In this document: one piece after another, positions 29,947 through 38,208 of the stretch
Layout: each line of letters begins with the position of its first letter
How positions within the stretch are numbered: the stretch's first letter is position 1
NCBI GenBank assembly: GCA_947593355.1
Contig: CANQDO010000006.1
Coordinates: 1-50,331, forward strand
From: an uncultured Clostridia bacterium
Lineage (GTDB): Bacteria > Bacillota > Clostridia > TANB77 > CAG-508
DNA length: 50,331 nt
Reading direction: 5' to 3'
Notes under the pieces: generated by a model
Seen by the model: only the letters and a program-made list of their open reading frames with translations
Database searches by the model: none
What the model was told of the DNA's origin: nothing
Position numbers and translations under genes: made by a program

Positions 29947-30788
29947 TAATTTTTTATATATAATTCTGGGTCAATATATTCTTCGTCTTTCAAAATTTCA
30001 AAATGCAAATGTGGGTCATCCGCAATTTCAAATGTTGCTGTATTTCCCACAGTGCCTATTGTTTGACCTTGTTTTATTTTTTCTCCTTCACTTACAAACT
30101 CTGCTGTTAATAAATTTGAATATACCGTCTTATAACCGTCTGCATGTTCAACTACTACTGTTATACCATATCTTGGATCATTTTTTATAGACTTTACTGT
30201 GCCTTCTTCAGATGCTTTTACTATAGTTGTTTTATCTGCTTTTATATCTATTCCATTATGAGTTATCCACTCCCTTAATGTATCAGAATATACTAACTTA
30301 TCTTTTGCAAATTCTTTTACTATTTCACCTTCGACTGGCTTTATAAATTTTAATTCTTTTTTAGTTTCAGGTGTCACATTACTTTCTTTGCTGTCCATAT
30401 TATTTGTTTTTGTGCTATTAGTTACACTCGTGTTACTAGTAGTTTCTTTTTGCATATTACTTGTATTAATTGCTATTTTCATTGTATTAGTAGTATTGCC
30501 ATCTGTGTTATTTACAGTATTTCTATCAATTTCATTTTTATTTGCTGTATTTTCATTTTGAAGTTCATTTACTGTCCTACCAATAGGATTACTTGCTTCT
30601 GAAGAAGATATACCATTAGTTTCATTTTGTGCTTTTGCTATTTCTACCCCATCATCATTAAAACTATTTGTATAAACCACAAATGTAATTACAAATGCTA
30701 TTATTGCCACAACCAAAATCGAACCTGAAATGTATAACATTTTTCTTGTTTCTTTTTCTTCGTCGAAAACATTTCTGTGTCCTCTCAT
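29946..30788 (-). CDS. spoIIQ: SpoIIQ-like M23 (LytM) peptidase-domain protein
   Basis: About 280 residues. One membrane helix (~residues 17-39) is followed by a long Asn/Thr/Ser-rich linker (~50-140) and a C-terminal LytM domain with HNGIDI and HLHFEI, so the zinc ligands are kept. In clostridia SpoIIQ of the forespore pairs with SpoIIIAH during engulfment and commonly sits right after spoIID, as here. B. subtilis SpoIIQ lost the catalytic histidine; the intact motif is the clostridial form. I prefer the start at 30788, since the ATG at 30800 touches the AAAGGA site. The assignment rests on context plus domain layout. Confidence 0.85.
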   Translation of the reverse strand: MRGHRNVFDEEKETRKMLYISGSILVVAIIAFVITFVVYTNSFNDDGVEIAKAQNETNGISSSEASNPIGRTVNELQNENTANKNEIDRNTVNNTDGNTTNTMKIAINTSNMQKETTSNTSVTNSTKTNNMDSKESNVTPETKKELKFIKPVEGEIVKEFAKDKLVYSDTLREWITHNGIDIKADKTTIVKASEEGTVKSIKNDPRYGITVVVEHADGYKTVYSNLLTAEFVSEGEKIKQGQTIGTVGNTATFEIADDPHLHFEILKDEEYIDPELYIKN

Positions 30789-30870
30789 ACTAACTCTCAT
30801 TCCTTTCTTTTTACTAAATTTTCGGAACTAAATTTTCCATTTAGTTAAAGTATTGCCTTCTTTTACAATT

Positions 30871-31887
30871 TTATACATTTGTAATCTCTACTCCAGAATA
30901 AAAATGCTTAATTATTTCTTCATAGTTACTACCTGTTTTAGCCATACTGTCAGCTCCAGTTTGACTCATTCCAACGCCATGCCCATAGCCTTTTACCTTA
31001 AATGTAACTTTATTCTCTTCTATTACAACCTCAAAATTTGCTGATCTTAAGCCCAATATTGTTCTTACCTCTACACCAGATAACTCTAAATTACCAAATT
31101 TTATTTTTTTCACTCTATTACCATCTGTGTATTCCAATATTTTAATGCAATCTGCTTCATCAAAATTAATTTGAAAATTACTATGTACTGCTAACATTTT
31201 TTGACTTATTTCTTGCTTTGTAAAACTAGCTTCCGAACTATATTGTGTATAAGCATCTTCTCCTGCTGTTTCTACACTTTGAAGATATGGATAGCCTGTA
31301 CCTCCCCATACATTGGCAGTTGTTTCAGTCTTTCCGCCACTATTAGAATGGAAAAATGCATTTATAGGCTTTCCTTCATAGGTTATCATCTTTCCTTGTG
31401 TTAAATTAACCGCTCTTACTATTTTATTCCAATTCTCTTCCCTTAAGTTTTCATCCCACCTTGCAAGCCTATCTTCCTTTGAAATCCATGCTTGACAACA
31501 TGCAGAATCGTCGCAAATACTTGCTTCTCCATGTTTATTGCTATTATTTTGAATTTTATAAATGGTATATGTTCTAGCAACTACTGCTTGTGCTTTTAAT
31601 GCCTCTTCTTCGAAATTTGCAGGCATTTCACTAGACACAACTCCATACAAATATTCATCTAATTTTATTTCTTCTATTTCATTTGTTTTTGTATGTAATA
31701 ATTTCACTGTATTATATTGTTTATAATCATATGTGCTTTCTTTTTCACTTAATGGTATGTTTGATAAAATAGTTTGATTTTCTAAATTACTTGATACATC
31801 TTCTTCTTCAAATTTTTTTGTGAATAAAATTGGTACTAAAAAACATATTAGAATAAATAATATTAAATATATAAAAATTTTTCTCGT
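30871..31887 (-). CDS. spoIID: Stage II sporulation protein D (SpoIID), apparent ACG start
   Basis: Lytic transglycosylase of the DMP machine that thins septal peptidoglycan during engulfment. The SpoIID domain shows LDEYLYGVVSSEMPANF, EALKAQAVVARTY, FHSNSGGKTE and the C-terminal GYGHGVGMSQTGA. The open frame continues well upstream of the first GTG (31707) and encodes a membrane anchor (KIFIYLILFILICFLVPIL). The best-placed start is codon 31887, 9 bp after AAAGGAG (31897-31903), but it reads ACG, not ATG. From there the protein is 338 residues, close to the ~340 of other SpoIIDs. A sigma-E-like promoter lies upstream. Confidence 0.85.
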   Translation of the reverse strand, partial: TRKIFIYLILFILICFLVPILFTKKFEEEDVSSNLENQTILSNIPLSEKESTYDYKQYNTVKLLHTKTNEIEEIKLDEYLYGVVSSEMPANFEEEALKAQAVVARTYTIYKIQNNSNKHGEASICDDSACCQAWISKEDRLARWDENLREENWNKIVRAVNLTQGKMITYEGKPINAFFHSNSGGKTETTANVWGGTGYPYLQSVETAGEDAYTQYSSEASFTKQEISQKMLAVHSNFQINFDEADCIKILEYTDGNRVKKIKFGNLELSGVEVRTILGLRSANFEVVIEENKVTFKVKGYGHGVGMSQTGADSMAKTGSNYEEIIKHFYSGVEITNV

Positions 31888-31933
31888 TCTTTTCCACTCC
31901 TTTATGAGTTGTATGTTTTATACTGTTTTCTAA

Positions 31934-31961
31934 ATTGTATACTTTATATTACTTTTTATGG
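31934..31961 (-). promoter_or_regulatory. Sigma-E-like promoter of spoIID
   Basis: On the minus strand CCATAAA (plus 31955-31961), a 13-bp spacer and TATACAAT (plus 31934-31941), resembling the B. subtilis sigma-E boxes (KMATAWW / CATACAAT). spoIID is a known sigma-E gene. Confidence 0.45.
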
Positions 31962-31975
31962 TTATTCTATTTAAT

Positions 31976-32701
31976 TTATATAGCTAATTTTAATTTCATT
32001 ATGTTTAAAACTCTTTTTTCAATTCTAGAGACTTGTACTTGACTTATACCTAATATTTTAGCAACTTCCATTTGCGTTTTATTCTTATAATATCGTAGCA
32101 AAATTATTTGTTTTTCTCTATCTTCTAAATTTCTTATTAAATTTCTTACAGCTATTTTATTTGCAATTTGTTCCGATTCATCTACTCCTGTCGATATTTT
32201 ATCTATAAAACCTATTCCACCTTCATCATCAGAATAAACATTATCATATATAGAAACTGTTGGATTTAATGAATCTAAAGCCACTGCAATATCCTCCTTC
32301 GTTGTTTTTAATTCTTTTGCAATTTCAGATATTGTAATTTCTTGCCCCTTTTTTCTTAAATACCTTTCTTGAACTTCTCTTATTTTTGATGCAAGCTCTT
32401 TTAAACTCCTACTAACTTTTACACTTCCATCATCTCTTATGAACCTTTTTATTTCTCCTAATATATATGGTACTGCATAAGTTGAAAGCTTTACATCAAA
32501 ACTTGTATCAAATTTTTTTATCGATTTTATAAAACCTATTGTTCCTATTTGGTATAAATCTTCTAATTCATATCCTCTATCTTTAAATCTTTTAACTATA
32601 CTCCATATTAGGCCATTATTATTTTCTATTAACTTAGACATGACTTCATTATCGCCATTTTGGGCCTTAATTATATTTTCCACACTATTTTCGTATAACA
32701 T
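31976..32701 (-). CDS. sigF: RNA polymerase sigma-F factor
   Basis: 241 residues, normal length. Forespore-specific sigma factor held inactive by SpoIIAB. Region 2 is clear (NGLIWSIVKRF, ELEDLYQIGTIGFIKSIKKFD, STYAVPYILGEIKRFIRDDG), region 3 follows, and region 4.2 reads TQMEVAKILGISQVQVSRIEKRVL. I place the start at 32701 (MLYENSVENI) because GAGGAG lies ~6 bp upstream; an in-frame ATG 19 codons earlier encodes a non-conserved extension. It is third gene of spoIIAA-spoIIAB-sigF. Confidence 0.95.
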   Translation of the reverse strand: MLYENSVENIIKAQNGDNEVMSKLIENNNGLIWSIVKRFKDRGYELEDLYQIGTIGFIKSIKKFDTSFDVKLSTYAVPYILGEIKRFIRDDGSVKVSRSLKELASKIREVQERYLRKKGQEITISEIAKELKTTKEDIAVALDSLNPTVSIYDNVYSDDEGGIGFIDKISTGVDESEQIANKIAVRNLIRNLEDREKQIILLRYYKNKTQMEVAKILGISQVQVSRIEKRVLNIMKLKLAI

Positions 32702-32778
32702 AAAAATCTCCTCGCACAATGTTTTTATCTTTTGCATATTGGACCTTATTAATTTCATTTACTTATATCACCTTTAAT

Positions 32779-33261
32779 TTAGCTTTGAATTTCTGTTAAA
32801 CTATTTAACCCCGTCCCTAATAGTTTATCTTCTTTTTTTATTGTTTTTTTCATAGTTACTTTTGTGCCTAGCCCTACTATAGATTCAACATTTAGCTCGT
32901 CCATAAAACTTTCCATTATCGTAAAACCCATTCCAGATCTTTCTAAATTAGGTTTTGAAGTATACAAAGGTTTTCTTGCTTCGTCAATATTTTCTATTCC
33001 TTTTCCAGAGTCTGAAATCTCTATAACAAGTAAGTTATCTACAATCTTACAATGTATTCTTACTATTCCTTCTTTATCTTCATAACCATGTACTATGGCA
33101 TTAGTAACTGCTTCTGATACTGAAGTTTTTATGTCGGCAAGCTCTTCCACTGTTGGATCTAATTGTGATGCAAATGCGGCAACACTTATTCTTGCAAACG
33201 CTTCATTATTAGATTTACTTAAAAATTCTAATTTCATTTCATTTTCATATACACTTTTCAT
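32779..33261 (-). CDS. spoIIAB: Anti-sigma-F factor / serine kinase SpoIIAB
   Basis: 160 residues. GHKL-fold kinase that binds SigF or phosphorylates SpoIIAA. The N box is [15 protein letters not shown] (~47-61), G1 is [10 protein letters not shown], and G2 is [14 protein letters not shown]. The conserved domain ends near KKTIKKE (~145). The last ~15 residues ([10 protein letters not shown] and following) are encoded by one copy of the 31-nt palindromic repeat plus flanking bases, making it longer than the usual ~145. The AAAGGA site and ATG are normal. It lies between spoIIAA and sigF. Confidence 0.95.
   Translation of the reverse strand: MKSVYENEMKLEFLSKSNNEAFARISVAAFASQLDPTVEELADIKTSVSEAVTNAIVHGYEDKEGIVRIHCKIVDNLLVIEISDSGKGIENIDEARKPLYTSKPNLERSGMGFTIMESFMDELNVESIVGLGTKVTMKKTIKKEDKLLGTGLNSLTEIQS
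32797..32827. repeat. Solo 31-nt palindromic repeat inside the spoIIAB 3' end
   Basis: An exact copy of the unit found in inverted pairs at 28788, 38093 and 43044 (TAAACTATT, GGGACGGGG, AATAGTTTA on the minus strand). It is the only solo copy and the only one inside a reading frame. Confidence 0.9.
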
Positions 33262-33373
33262 TGCATTTTCCTTTCTATCTTACATTCTAACTATACATTT
33301 TTTTTATTATAGGCATCCTATTTTTTACTATAAGTACTATAAGCATCATATTTTTTGTTATTTGTTATAAGCA

Positions 33374-33694
33374 TTATATTGCTTCCGATTCTATTATTGG
33401 GCAAATTTTTAAAATTCCGCACATTTCAAATATCTTTTTTATGCTTGGTTTTACGTTTACCATTTCTAAACTTCCACCCAACATTTTCATCATTTTGTAT
33501 CTTCCTAAAATCATTCCTATTCCTGCACTGTCCATAAAAGTAACATTATTAAAGTCAAATATAACTTTTCTCGGCATAAATCTTGTAATTTCATTATCGG
33601 TTTTCCTCCTTATCTCTTCTGTAGTATGATGGTCTATTTCTTCTGTTATTTCTATTAAAAGTAGCTTGTCCTCTTGTATATATTTCGAATTCAA
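33374..33694 (-). CDS. spoIIAA: Anti-sigma-F factor antagonist SpoIIAA
   Basis: 106 residues, a single STAS domain. Dephosphorylated SpoIIAA binds SpoIIAB and frees SigF. The phosphorylated serine is in VTFMDSAGIGMILGRYK (~residue 56). First gene of the spoIIA operon; GGAGGGA precedes the start. A Spo0A-type regulatory region and a short palindrome lie upstream. The 112-bp gap to spoIIAB contains imperfect direct repeats of TATAAGCATYATAT. Confidence 0.95.
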   Translation of the reverse strand: MNSKYIQEDKLLLIEITEEIDHHTTEEIRRKTDNEITRFMPRKVIFDFNNVTFMDSAGIGMILGRYKMMKMLGGSLEMVNVKPSIKKIFEMCGILKICPIIESEAI

Positions 33695-33721
33695 TACATA
33701 TCCCTCCTCTTTTTCTGTAGA

Positions 33722-33741
33722 GATGAACTTGCAAGTTCATC
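33722..33741. promoter_or_regulatory. Perfect 20-bp palindrome in the spoIIAA leader
   Basis: GATGAACTTG followed by its exact complement, lying between the predicted transcription start (~33755) and the spoIIAA ribosome site. It would form a strong hairpin in the mRNA without a T-run, or serve as an operator. Confidence 0.5.
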
Positions 33742-33760
33742 CCTCTTTCTTTCGTTTTTT

Positions 33761-33835
33761 ATTATAATCTAATTTACAATATTTTCCAATAGCAAAATAT
33801 AGGAAGTTTTGCCGATTTTTAAGAAGTTTTCGACA
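33761..33835 (-). promoter_or_regulatory. spoIIA promoter with two Spo0A-box-like sites
   Basis: On the minus strand TTGGAA (plus 33784-33789), a 17-bp spacer and TATAAT (plus 33761-33766) form a sigma-A-like promoter. Upstream is a perfect 0A box TGTCGAA (plus 33829-33835, in TTTTGTCGAAAA) and, on the other strand, TGCCGAT (33810-33816, 6 of 7). Spo0A control of spoIIA is established in Bacillus, where sigma-H is used; I could not find a clear sigma-H match here. Confidence 0.6.
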
Positions 33836-33848
33836 AAATTTGCAAAAT

Positions 33849-33888
33849 AAAAACACCTTCAATTACAAATGTAATTTGAAAGCGCTTT
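33849..33888 (-). terminator. Intrinsic terminator of valS
   Basis: On the minus strand AAAGCGCTTTCAAATTAC pairs with GTAATTGAAGGTGTTTTT with two G-U pairs and a T-run, 18 bp past the valS stop. Confidence 0.7.
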
Positions 33889-33905
33889 TGGTTATATTTT
33901 TATTT

Positions 33906-36578
33906 TTATAAATTTTCTAATCTTTCCTTTGTAGCCTTTAGCATATCTTCATATTTAGCAAGCTTTTCTTTTTCCTCATTTATTTTTGCTTCTGGTGCCT
34001 TATTAACAAAACCTGGATTTGAAAGCATTTTACTTGCTCTTTGAACTTCTGCTTCCAACCTTGTTATTTCTTGCTCTAACCTTTGCTTTTCTTCTTCTAT
34101 ATTAACTAAATCTTCTAAAGGAATATATACTTCAGTTTCTTTAGTTAATATTGAAACTGCATTTTTTAACATATTTTCATCTAAATTTTCTTTATTATCT
34201 TCAATAACAATTTCATTTGCAAAGCCTAATTTTTGTATAAGCTCTTTTGAATTTATTATCATATCTCTTAAATTTTTAGTTACAAATATTAATTTTGATT
34301 TTTTTGATGGGTGAACTTTATTTGTAGTTCTTACATTTCTAATTCCTACTATTATATCTTTTAGTTCATCTATTTGTTTTTCTTCTTTTTCAAAATTTAA
34401 GTTTTCTGCATATTTAGGCCAACTTGAAATCATTATACTTTCATCATTATTATATAACTTTGTATAAATTTCTTCTGTAATAAATGGCATTATTGGGTGC
34501 AATAATTTTAGTGAATCTTGTAATACTTTATTTAATGTCCAATATACTGCATTTTTTGTATTGCAGTTCTCATTGTATAAACGAGTTTTTGCCATTTCTA
34601 TATACCAATCGCAAAATTCATTCCATATGAAGTCATATATTTTTTGAAGTGCAACACCTAAATCATAATTGTCTAAATTAGCTGTTACTTCTTTTGCTAA
34701 TCTGTTTACCTTTGATAAAATCCATTTATCTTCATAACATAAATTGTTTGGTATTTCTTCACTTGAAACTTCTTTACTTTCACTTTCTGGAATATTTGAG
34801 CAAACAAATTTAGATGCATTCCATAGCTTATTAGCAAAATTTGATGCACTATCTAACTTCTCTGGCATATATCTAATATCATTTCCTGCAGATGTGCCAA
34901 GTATTAGTGAAAACCTTAAGCTATCTGTTCCATATTTTTCTATTATTTCCAATGGATCTATTCCATTTCCTAAAGATTTTGACATTTTTCTTCCTTGAGA
35001 ATCTCTTACTATTCCATGAATTAAAACATCTTTAAATGGTACTTCTCCTGTGTGTTCTAAACTAGAAAATATCATTCTTGCAACCCAGAAAAATATAATA
35101 TCATAGCCTGTAACTAATGTACTTGTTGGGAAAAATCTTTTTAAATCTTCAGTTTTTTCTGGCCAACCAAGTGTTGAAAATGGCCACAATGCTGAACTAA
35201 ACCATGTGTCTAATGTATCTTCATCTTGATGTATATGCTCACTTCCACATTTTGTACATTTTTCAGGAACATCTTCTGTTACCATTACATTTTTACAGTC
35301 ATCACAATAATATGCTGGTATTCTGTGACCCCACCATAATTGCCTTGAAATACACCAATCTTGAATATTCTCCATCCAGTTGAAATATATTTTTTCAAAC
35401 CTTTCTGGAGTAAATTTTACTTTTCCTTCTTTTACTGCTTTTACTGCCGGCTTTGCCAATGGCTCCATTTTTACAAACCATTGCTCTGATATCTTTGGCT
35501 CTATTGTACTGTGACATCTATAACATTTTCCAACATTATGAGAATAATCTTCTATTTTTACAAGTGCACCTATTTCCTCTAATTTTTCTACTATTTTCTT
35601 TCTTGCCTCGTATATATCCATGCCTTCATATTCAGGTACTAAATTACCCATTTTAAAGTTTTCGTCAAATACTTCTATAATTTCTAAATTATGTTTTAAA
35701 GCAGCTTGATAATCGTTTGGATCGTGTGCTGGTGTTAATTTAACAGCACCTGTTCCAAATTCTTTTTCAACAAATTCGTCTGCTATAACTGGAATTTCCT
35801 TATCCATTATTGGTAATATAACTGTTTTACCAACTAAATCTTTATACCTTTCATCATCTGGATGTACTGCAACACCTGTATCTCCAAGCATTGTTTCAGG
35901 CCTTGTTGTAGCAACTATAACATATCTATCTTCATCTTTTACTTTATACCTAATATGCCATAAATGAGTTGCCTCTTCTTCGTATTCAACTTCTGCATCT
36001 GAAATAGATGTATTACAGTTTGGGCACCAGTTTATCATTCTTTTACCTTTGTATATTAAACCTTTTTCATATAATTTAACAAATACATATTTTACTGCAT
36101 TTGATAAACCTTCGTCCATTGTAAACCTTTCACGAGACCAATCACATGAACAGCCTAGTTTCTTTAATTGATTTACTATTGTTCCACCATATTCTTTTTT
36201 CCAATCCCATGCTCTTTCAAGAAAAGCTTCTCTTCCTATGTCTTCTTTAGTAATTCCTGCTTCTTTCATTTTAGCAACTATTTTTGCTTCTGTTGCTATA
36301 GCAGCATGGTCTGTTCCTGGGACCCAAAGAGTACGATAACCACACATTCTTTTATACCTAATTAGAACGTCTTGTAAAGTTTCATCTAATGCATGACCCA
36401 TATGAAGCTTACCTGTAATGTTTGGTGGTGGAATAACTATTGTATATGGCTCTTTAGATTTATCTTCATCTGGTTTAAAATAACCTTTTTCCTCCCAGTT
36501 TTCATATATTTTTTCTTCAAATTCTTTTGGATTGTATTTCCCTTCTAATTGATGTTTATTTTCCAATTTATTTTGCAC
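33906..36578 (-). CDS. valS: Valyl-tRNA synthetase
   Basis: 890 residues, full length. Class I synthetase charging tRNA-Val with post-transfer editing. HIGH appears as HMGH in [17 protein letters not shown] (~50-66), KMSKS in [15 protein letters not shown] zinc site is seen at [15 protein letters not shown] and a second cysteine cluster at YYCDDCKNV and CTKCGSEH. The editing domain ([19 protein letters not shown]) and the C-terminal coiled-coil arm ([20 protein letters not shown]) are present. Only 75 bp separate it from the upstream small gene, and no T-box is visible there. Confidence 0.97.
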   Translation of the reverse strand: MQNKLENKHQLEGKYNPKEFEEKIYENWEEKGYFKPDEDKSKEPYTIVIPPPNITGKLHMGHALDETLQDVLIRYKRMCGYRTLWVPGTDHAAIATEAKIVAKMKEAGITKEDIGREAFLERAWDWKKEYGGTIVNQLKKLGCSCDWSRERFTMDEGLSNAVKYVFVKLYEKGLIYKGKRMINWCPNCNTSISDAEVEYEEEATHLWHIRYKVKDEDRYVIVATTRPETMLGDTGVAVHPDDERYKDLVGKTVILPIMDKEIPVIADEFVEKEFGTGAVKLTPAHDPNDYQAALKHNLEIIEVFDENFKMGNLVPEYEGMDIYEARKKIVEKLEEIGALVKIEDYSHNVGKCYRCHSTIEPKISEQWFVKMEPLAKPAVKAVKEGKVKFTPERFEKIYFNWMENIQDWCISRQLWWGHRIPAYYCDDCKNVMVTEDVPEKCTKCGSEHIHQDEDTLDTWFSSALWPFSTLGWPEKTEDLKRFFPTSTLVTGYDIIFFWVARMIFSSLEHTGEVPFKDVLIHGIVRDSQGRKMSKSLGNGIDPLEIIEKYGTDSLRFSLILGTSAGNDIRYMPEKLDSASNFANKLWNASKFVCSNIPESESKEVSSEEIPNNLCYEDKWILSKVNRLAKEVTANLDNYDLGVALQKIYDFIWNEFCDWYIEMAKTRLYNENCNTKNAVYWTLNKVLQDSLKLLHPIMPFITEEIYTKLYNNDESIMISSWPKYAENLNFEKEEKQIDELKDIIVGIRNVRTTNKVHPSKKSKLIFVTKNLRDMIINSKELIQKLGFANEIVIEDNKENLDENMLKNAVSILTKETEVYIPLEDLVNIEEEKQRLEQEITRLEAEVQRASKMLSNPGFVNKAPEAKINEEKEKLAKYEDMLKATKERLENL

Positions 36579-36652
36579 CCCTTCTATTTTATATATTTTC
36601 TTTTGCTAATAATCAACTTTCCCTTATTTTACATTTTATATTTTAATTTCAT

Positions 36653-36862
36653 TTAACTAATAATACTATTCTGAAATATAATAACAAGCGAACCTACTAT
36701 AGACATAATAAAACCTACTATTTTCAAGATTTTTGCTCCTTCATTTCTATCGCCAAAGCTAAACCTTTTTTGTGTGATTTTTCTTGCGTCATATATACAA
36801 ACAACACCTATTGCTAGTAAAATAAAGCCTATTAACACTATTACTATTTTTAATATTTCCAT
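36653..36862 (-). CDS. Small two-helix membrane protein
   Basis: 69 residues, unrecognised. Two hydrophobic helices (~2-24 and ~46-66) flank a basic cytoplasmic loop (DARKITQKRFSFGDRNEGAK). The start at 36862 lies 9 bp after AAAAAGGA; the ATG three codons earlier touches that site. It sits 75 bp upstream of valS on the same strand and may be cotranscribed with it. Confidence 0.65.
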   Translation of the reverse strand: MEILKIVIVLIGFILLAIGVVCIYDARKITQKRFSFGDRNEGAKILKIVGFIMSIVGSLVIIFQNSIIS

Positions 36863-36925
36863 TATTACCATTCCTTTTTAGAATTCAAATATAATTTATA
36901 CTAGTTTTTAAGTATATTATCTTTT

Positions 36926-37003
36926 TATTTTAATTAACTTTTTATTTTATCGACTCTCTATTTTAATTAATTTTCTATTTTATCGCCTTTCTATTTTAAT
37001 TAA
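36926..37003. repeat. 33-bp imperfect tandem repeat
   Basis: TATTTTAATTAA recurs at 36926, 36959 and 36992 with TTTTATTTTATCG-type sequence between, giving 2.4 units of 33 bp. It lies just downstream of the epimerase gene and runs into its stop codon region. Confidence 0.7.
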
Positions 37004-37868
37004 AAAATTCTACCGTATATTTACATTCGTATTCTTCTTTTGGCTGAATAAGTATAATATCTCCCTTTTGCCTAAAAACTCCAGAAGCTTTTACAGTATC
37101 AGCTGTAGTTTGCCAAGGCTCTATACATATAAAAGGTGCATTTGGTTTAGACCATAATGCTAAATATGGGAACCCTGTATAGTCTAATGTTAATAATTTT
37201 TTTCCTGTATCTTTTTTTACTAAACTTACCTTTGTAGATGTTAAGCCTTTCATTATAATAGCATCATCATCAAATGTATGCCTTGTTATTGTTATTCTTC
37301 TTTTATCGTCCATAATGTTTTTTGCATATTCAGTTCCGACTAAACCATCTACCAAATATAGAAAGTGTATTTTATTTTCATCTTCCTCAAACTCTATACA
37401 ATAATTTTCTCTTTGTAGCTCATCTAAATCTATTTTGAATGCAGGATGACCTCCTATACCAAAAGGCATATCTGTATCACCTTCATTTATAACCTTATAT
37501 ATTGTAGTTAGTTTGTTTTCGTCCATTCTATATGTAACATACAAAGAAAATTCATAAGGAAATTTATCAATTAATTTTTGATTACTTTTTAATACATAAG
37601 AATGAAAATTATCCAATTTTGTAATTGGTTCAAATTCCATATCTCTAGCAAAGCCATGTGGTTGCATTTCATAAGTTTTTCCATTTATTATAGTTTGATT
37701 CTTTTTAGACTTGCCTACCGTTGGAAATAAGACAGGCCAGTGTCTTTTCCAATACACTCTTCCACTTAAGTCTACACAATCTTCGCCCTGGTGTACTTTT
37801 TCTTCGCCGTCTAGCTTAAAGCTTATAAGCTCTGCTCCATATTTTGAAGTTAGCATTTGTGTGTACAT
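36996..37868 (-). CDS. Aldose 1-epimerase family protein (LacX-like)
   Basis: 290 residues. Galactose-mutarotase-like fold acting on a sugar hemiacetal in the cytoplasm; actual substrate unknown. Motifs: QPHGFARDMEFE (catalytic-site His region), FGIGGHPAFKID, and ICIEPWQTTAD with the conserved Glu near the C-terminus. ATG 37868 (MYTQMLTSKYG) follows AAAGG; a GTG two codons upstream is less well placed. It stands alone between the small membrane gene and the repeat next to recG. Confidence 0.85.
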   Translation of the reverse strand: MYTQMLTSKYGAELISFKLDGEEKVHQGEDCVDLSGRVYWKRHWPVLFPTVGKSKKNQTIINGKTYEMQPHGFARDMEFEPITKLDNFHSYVLKSNQKLIDKFPYEFSLYVTYRMDENKLTTIYKVINEGDTDMPFGIGGHPAFKIDLDELQRENYCIEFEEDENKIHFLYLVDGLVGTEYAKNIMDDKRRITITRHTFDDDAIIMKGLTSTKVSLVKKDTGKKLLTLDYTGFPYLALWSKPNAPFICIEPWQTTADTVKASGVFRQKGDIILIQPKEEYECKYTVEFFN

Positions 37869-38092
37869 AAGCACCTTTCCCTTCTTTAACTTCTAATACT
37901 TATTTTCAACTTTTGTTTTTCTAGTTTTACTTTTATAGTTATACTATTGTAATTTTGCTTTTATATACCAAATTTTGCTTAAGTGTTATATTTAACTTCG
38001 TTTGAAAATTTTAACTTTTTTGCTTCTTATATAATATTGTTTTTTTATGTAAATGTCAAGTGTTTTAGCGTATATTGATTAGATTTTTTTAC

Positions 38093-38199
38093 TAAACTAT
38101 TAGGGACGGGGTTAAATAGTTTAATAAATAATATATTAATGTTTTGCTATAACGTAATAATAATTCATTAAACTATTTAACCCCGTCCCTAATAGTTTA
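38093..38199. repeat. Composite foldback, copy C: 31-nt repeat pair, internally deleted
   Basis: Inverted copies of the 31-nt repeat at 38093-38123 and 38169-38199. Between them only the right arm of the inner foldback remains (TAAATAATATATTAATGTTTTGC). A partial duplication (GCTAATAGTTTAG) follows and abuts recG, whose TAA stop lies in it. It appears to be a deletion derivative of copies B and D. Confidence 0.8.
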
Positions 38200-38208
38200 G
38201 CTAATAGT

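Noticed and set aside
36579-36652. Possible T-box before valS
   Set aside because: Only 75 bp, with no AGGGTGG-type sequence and no terminator.
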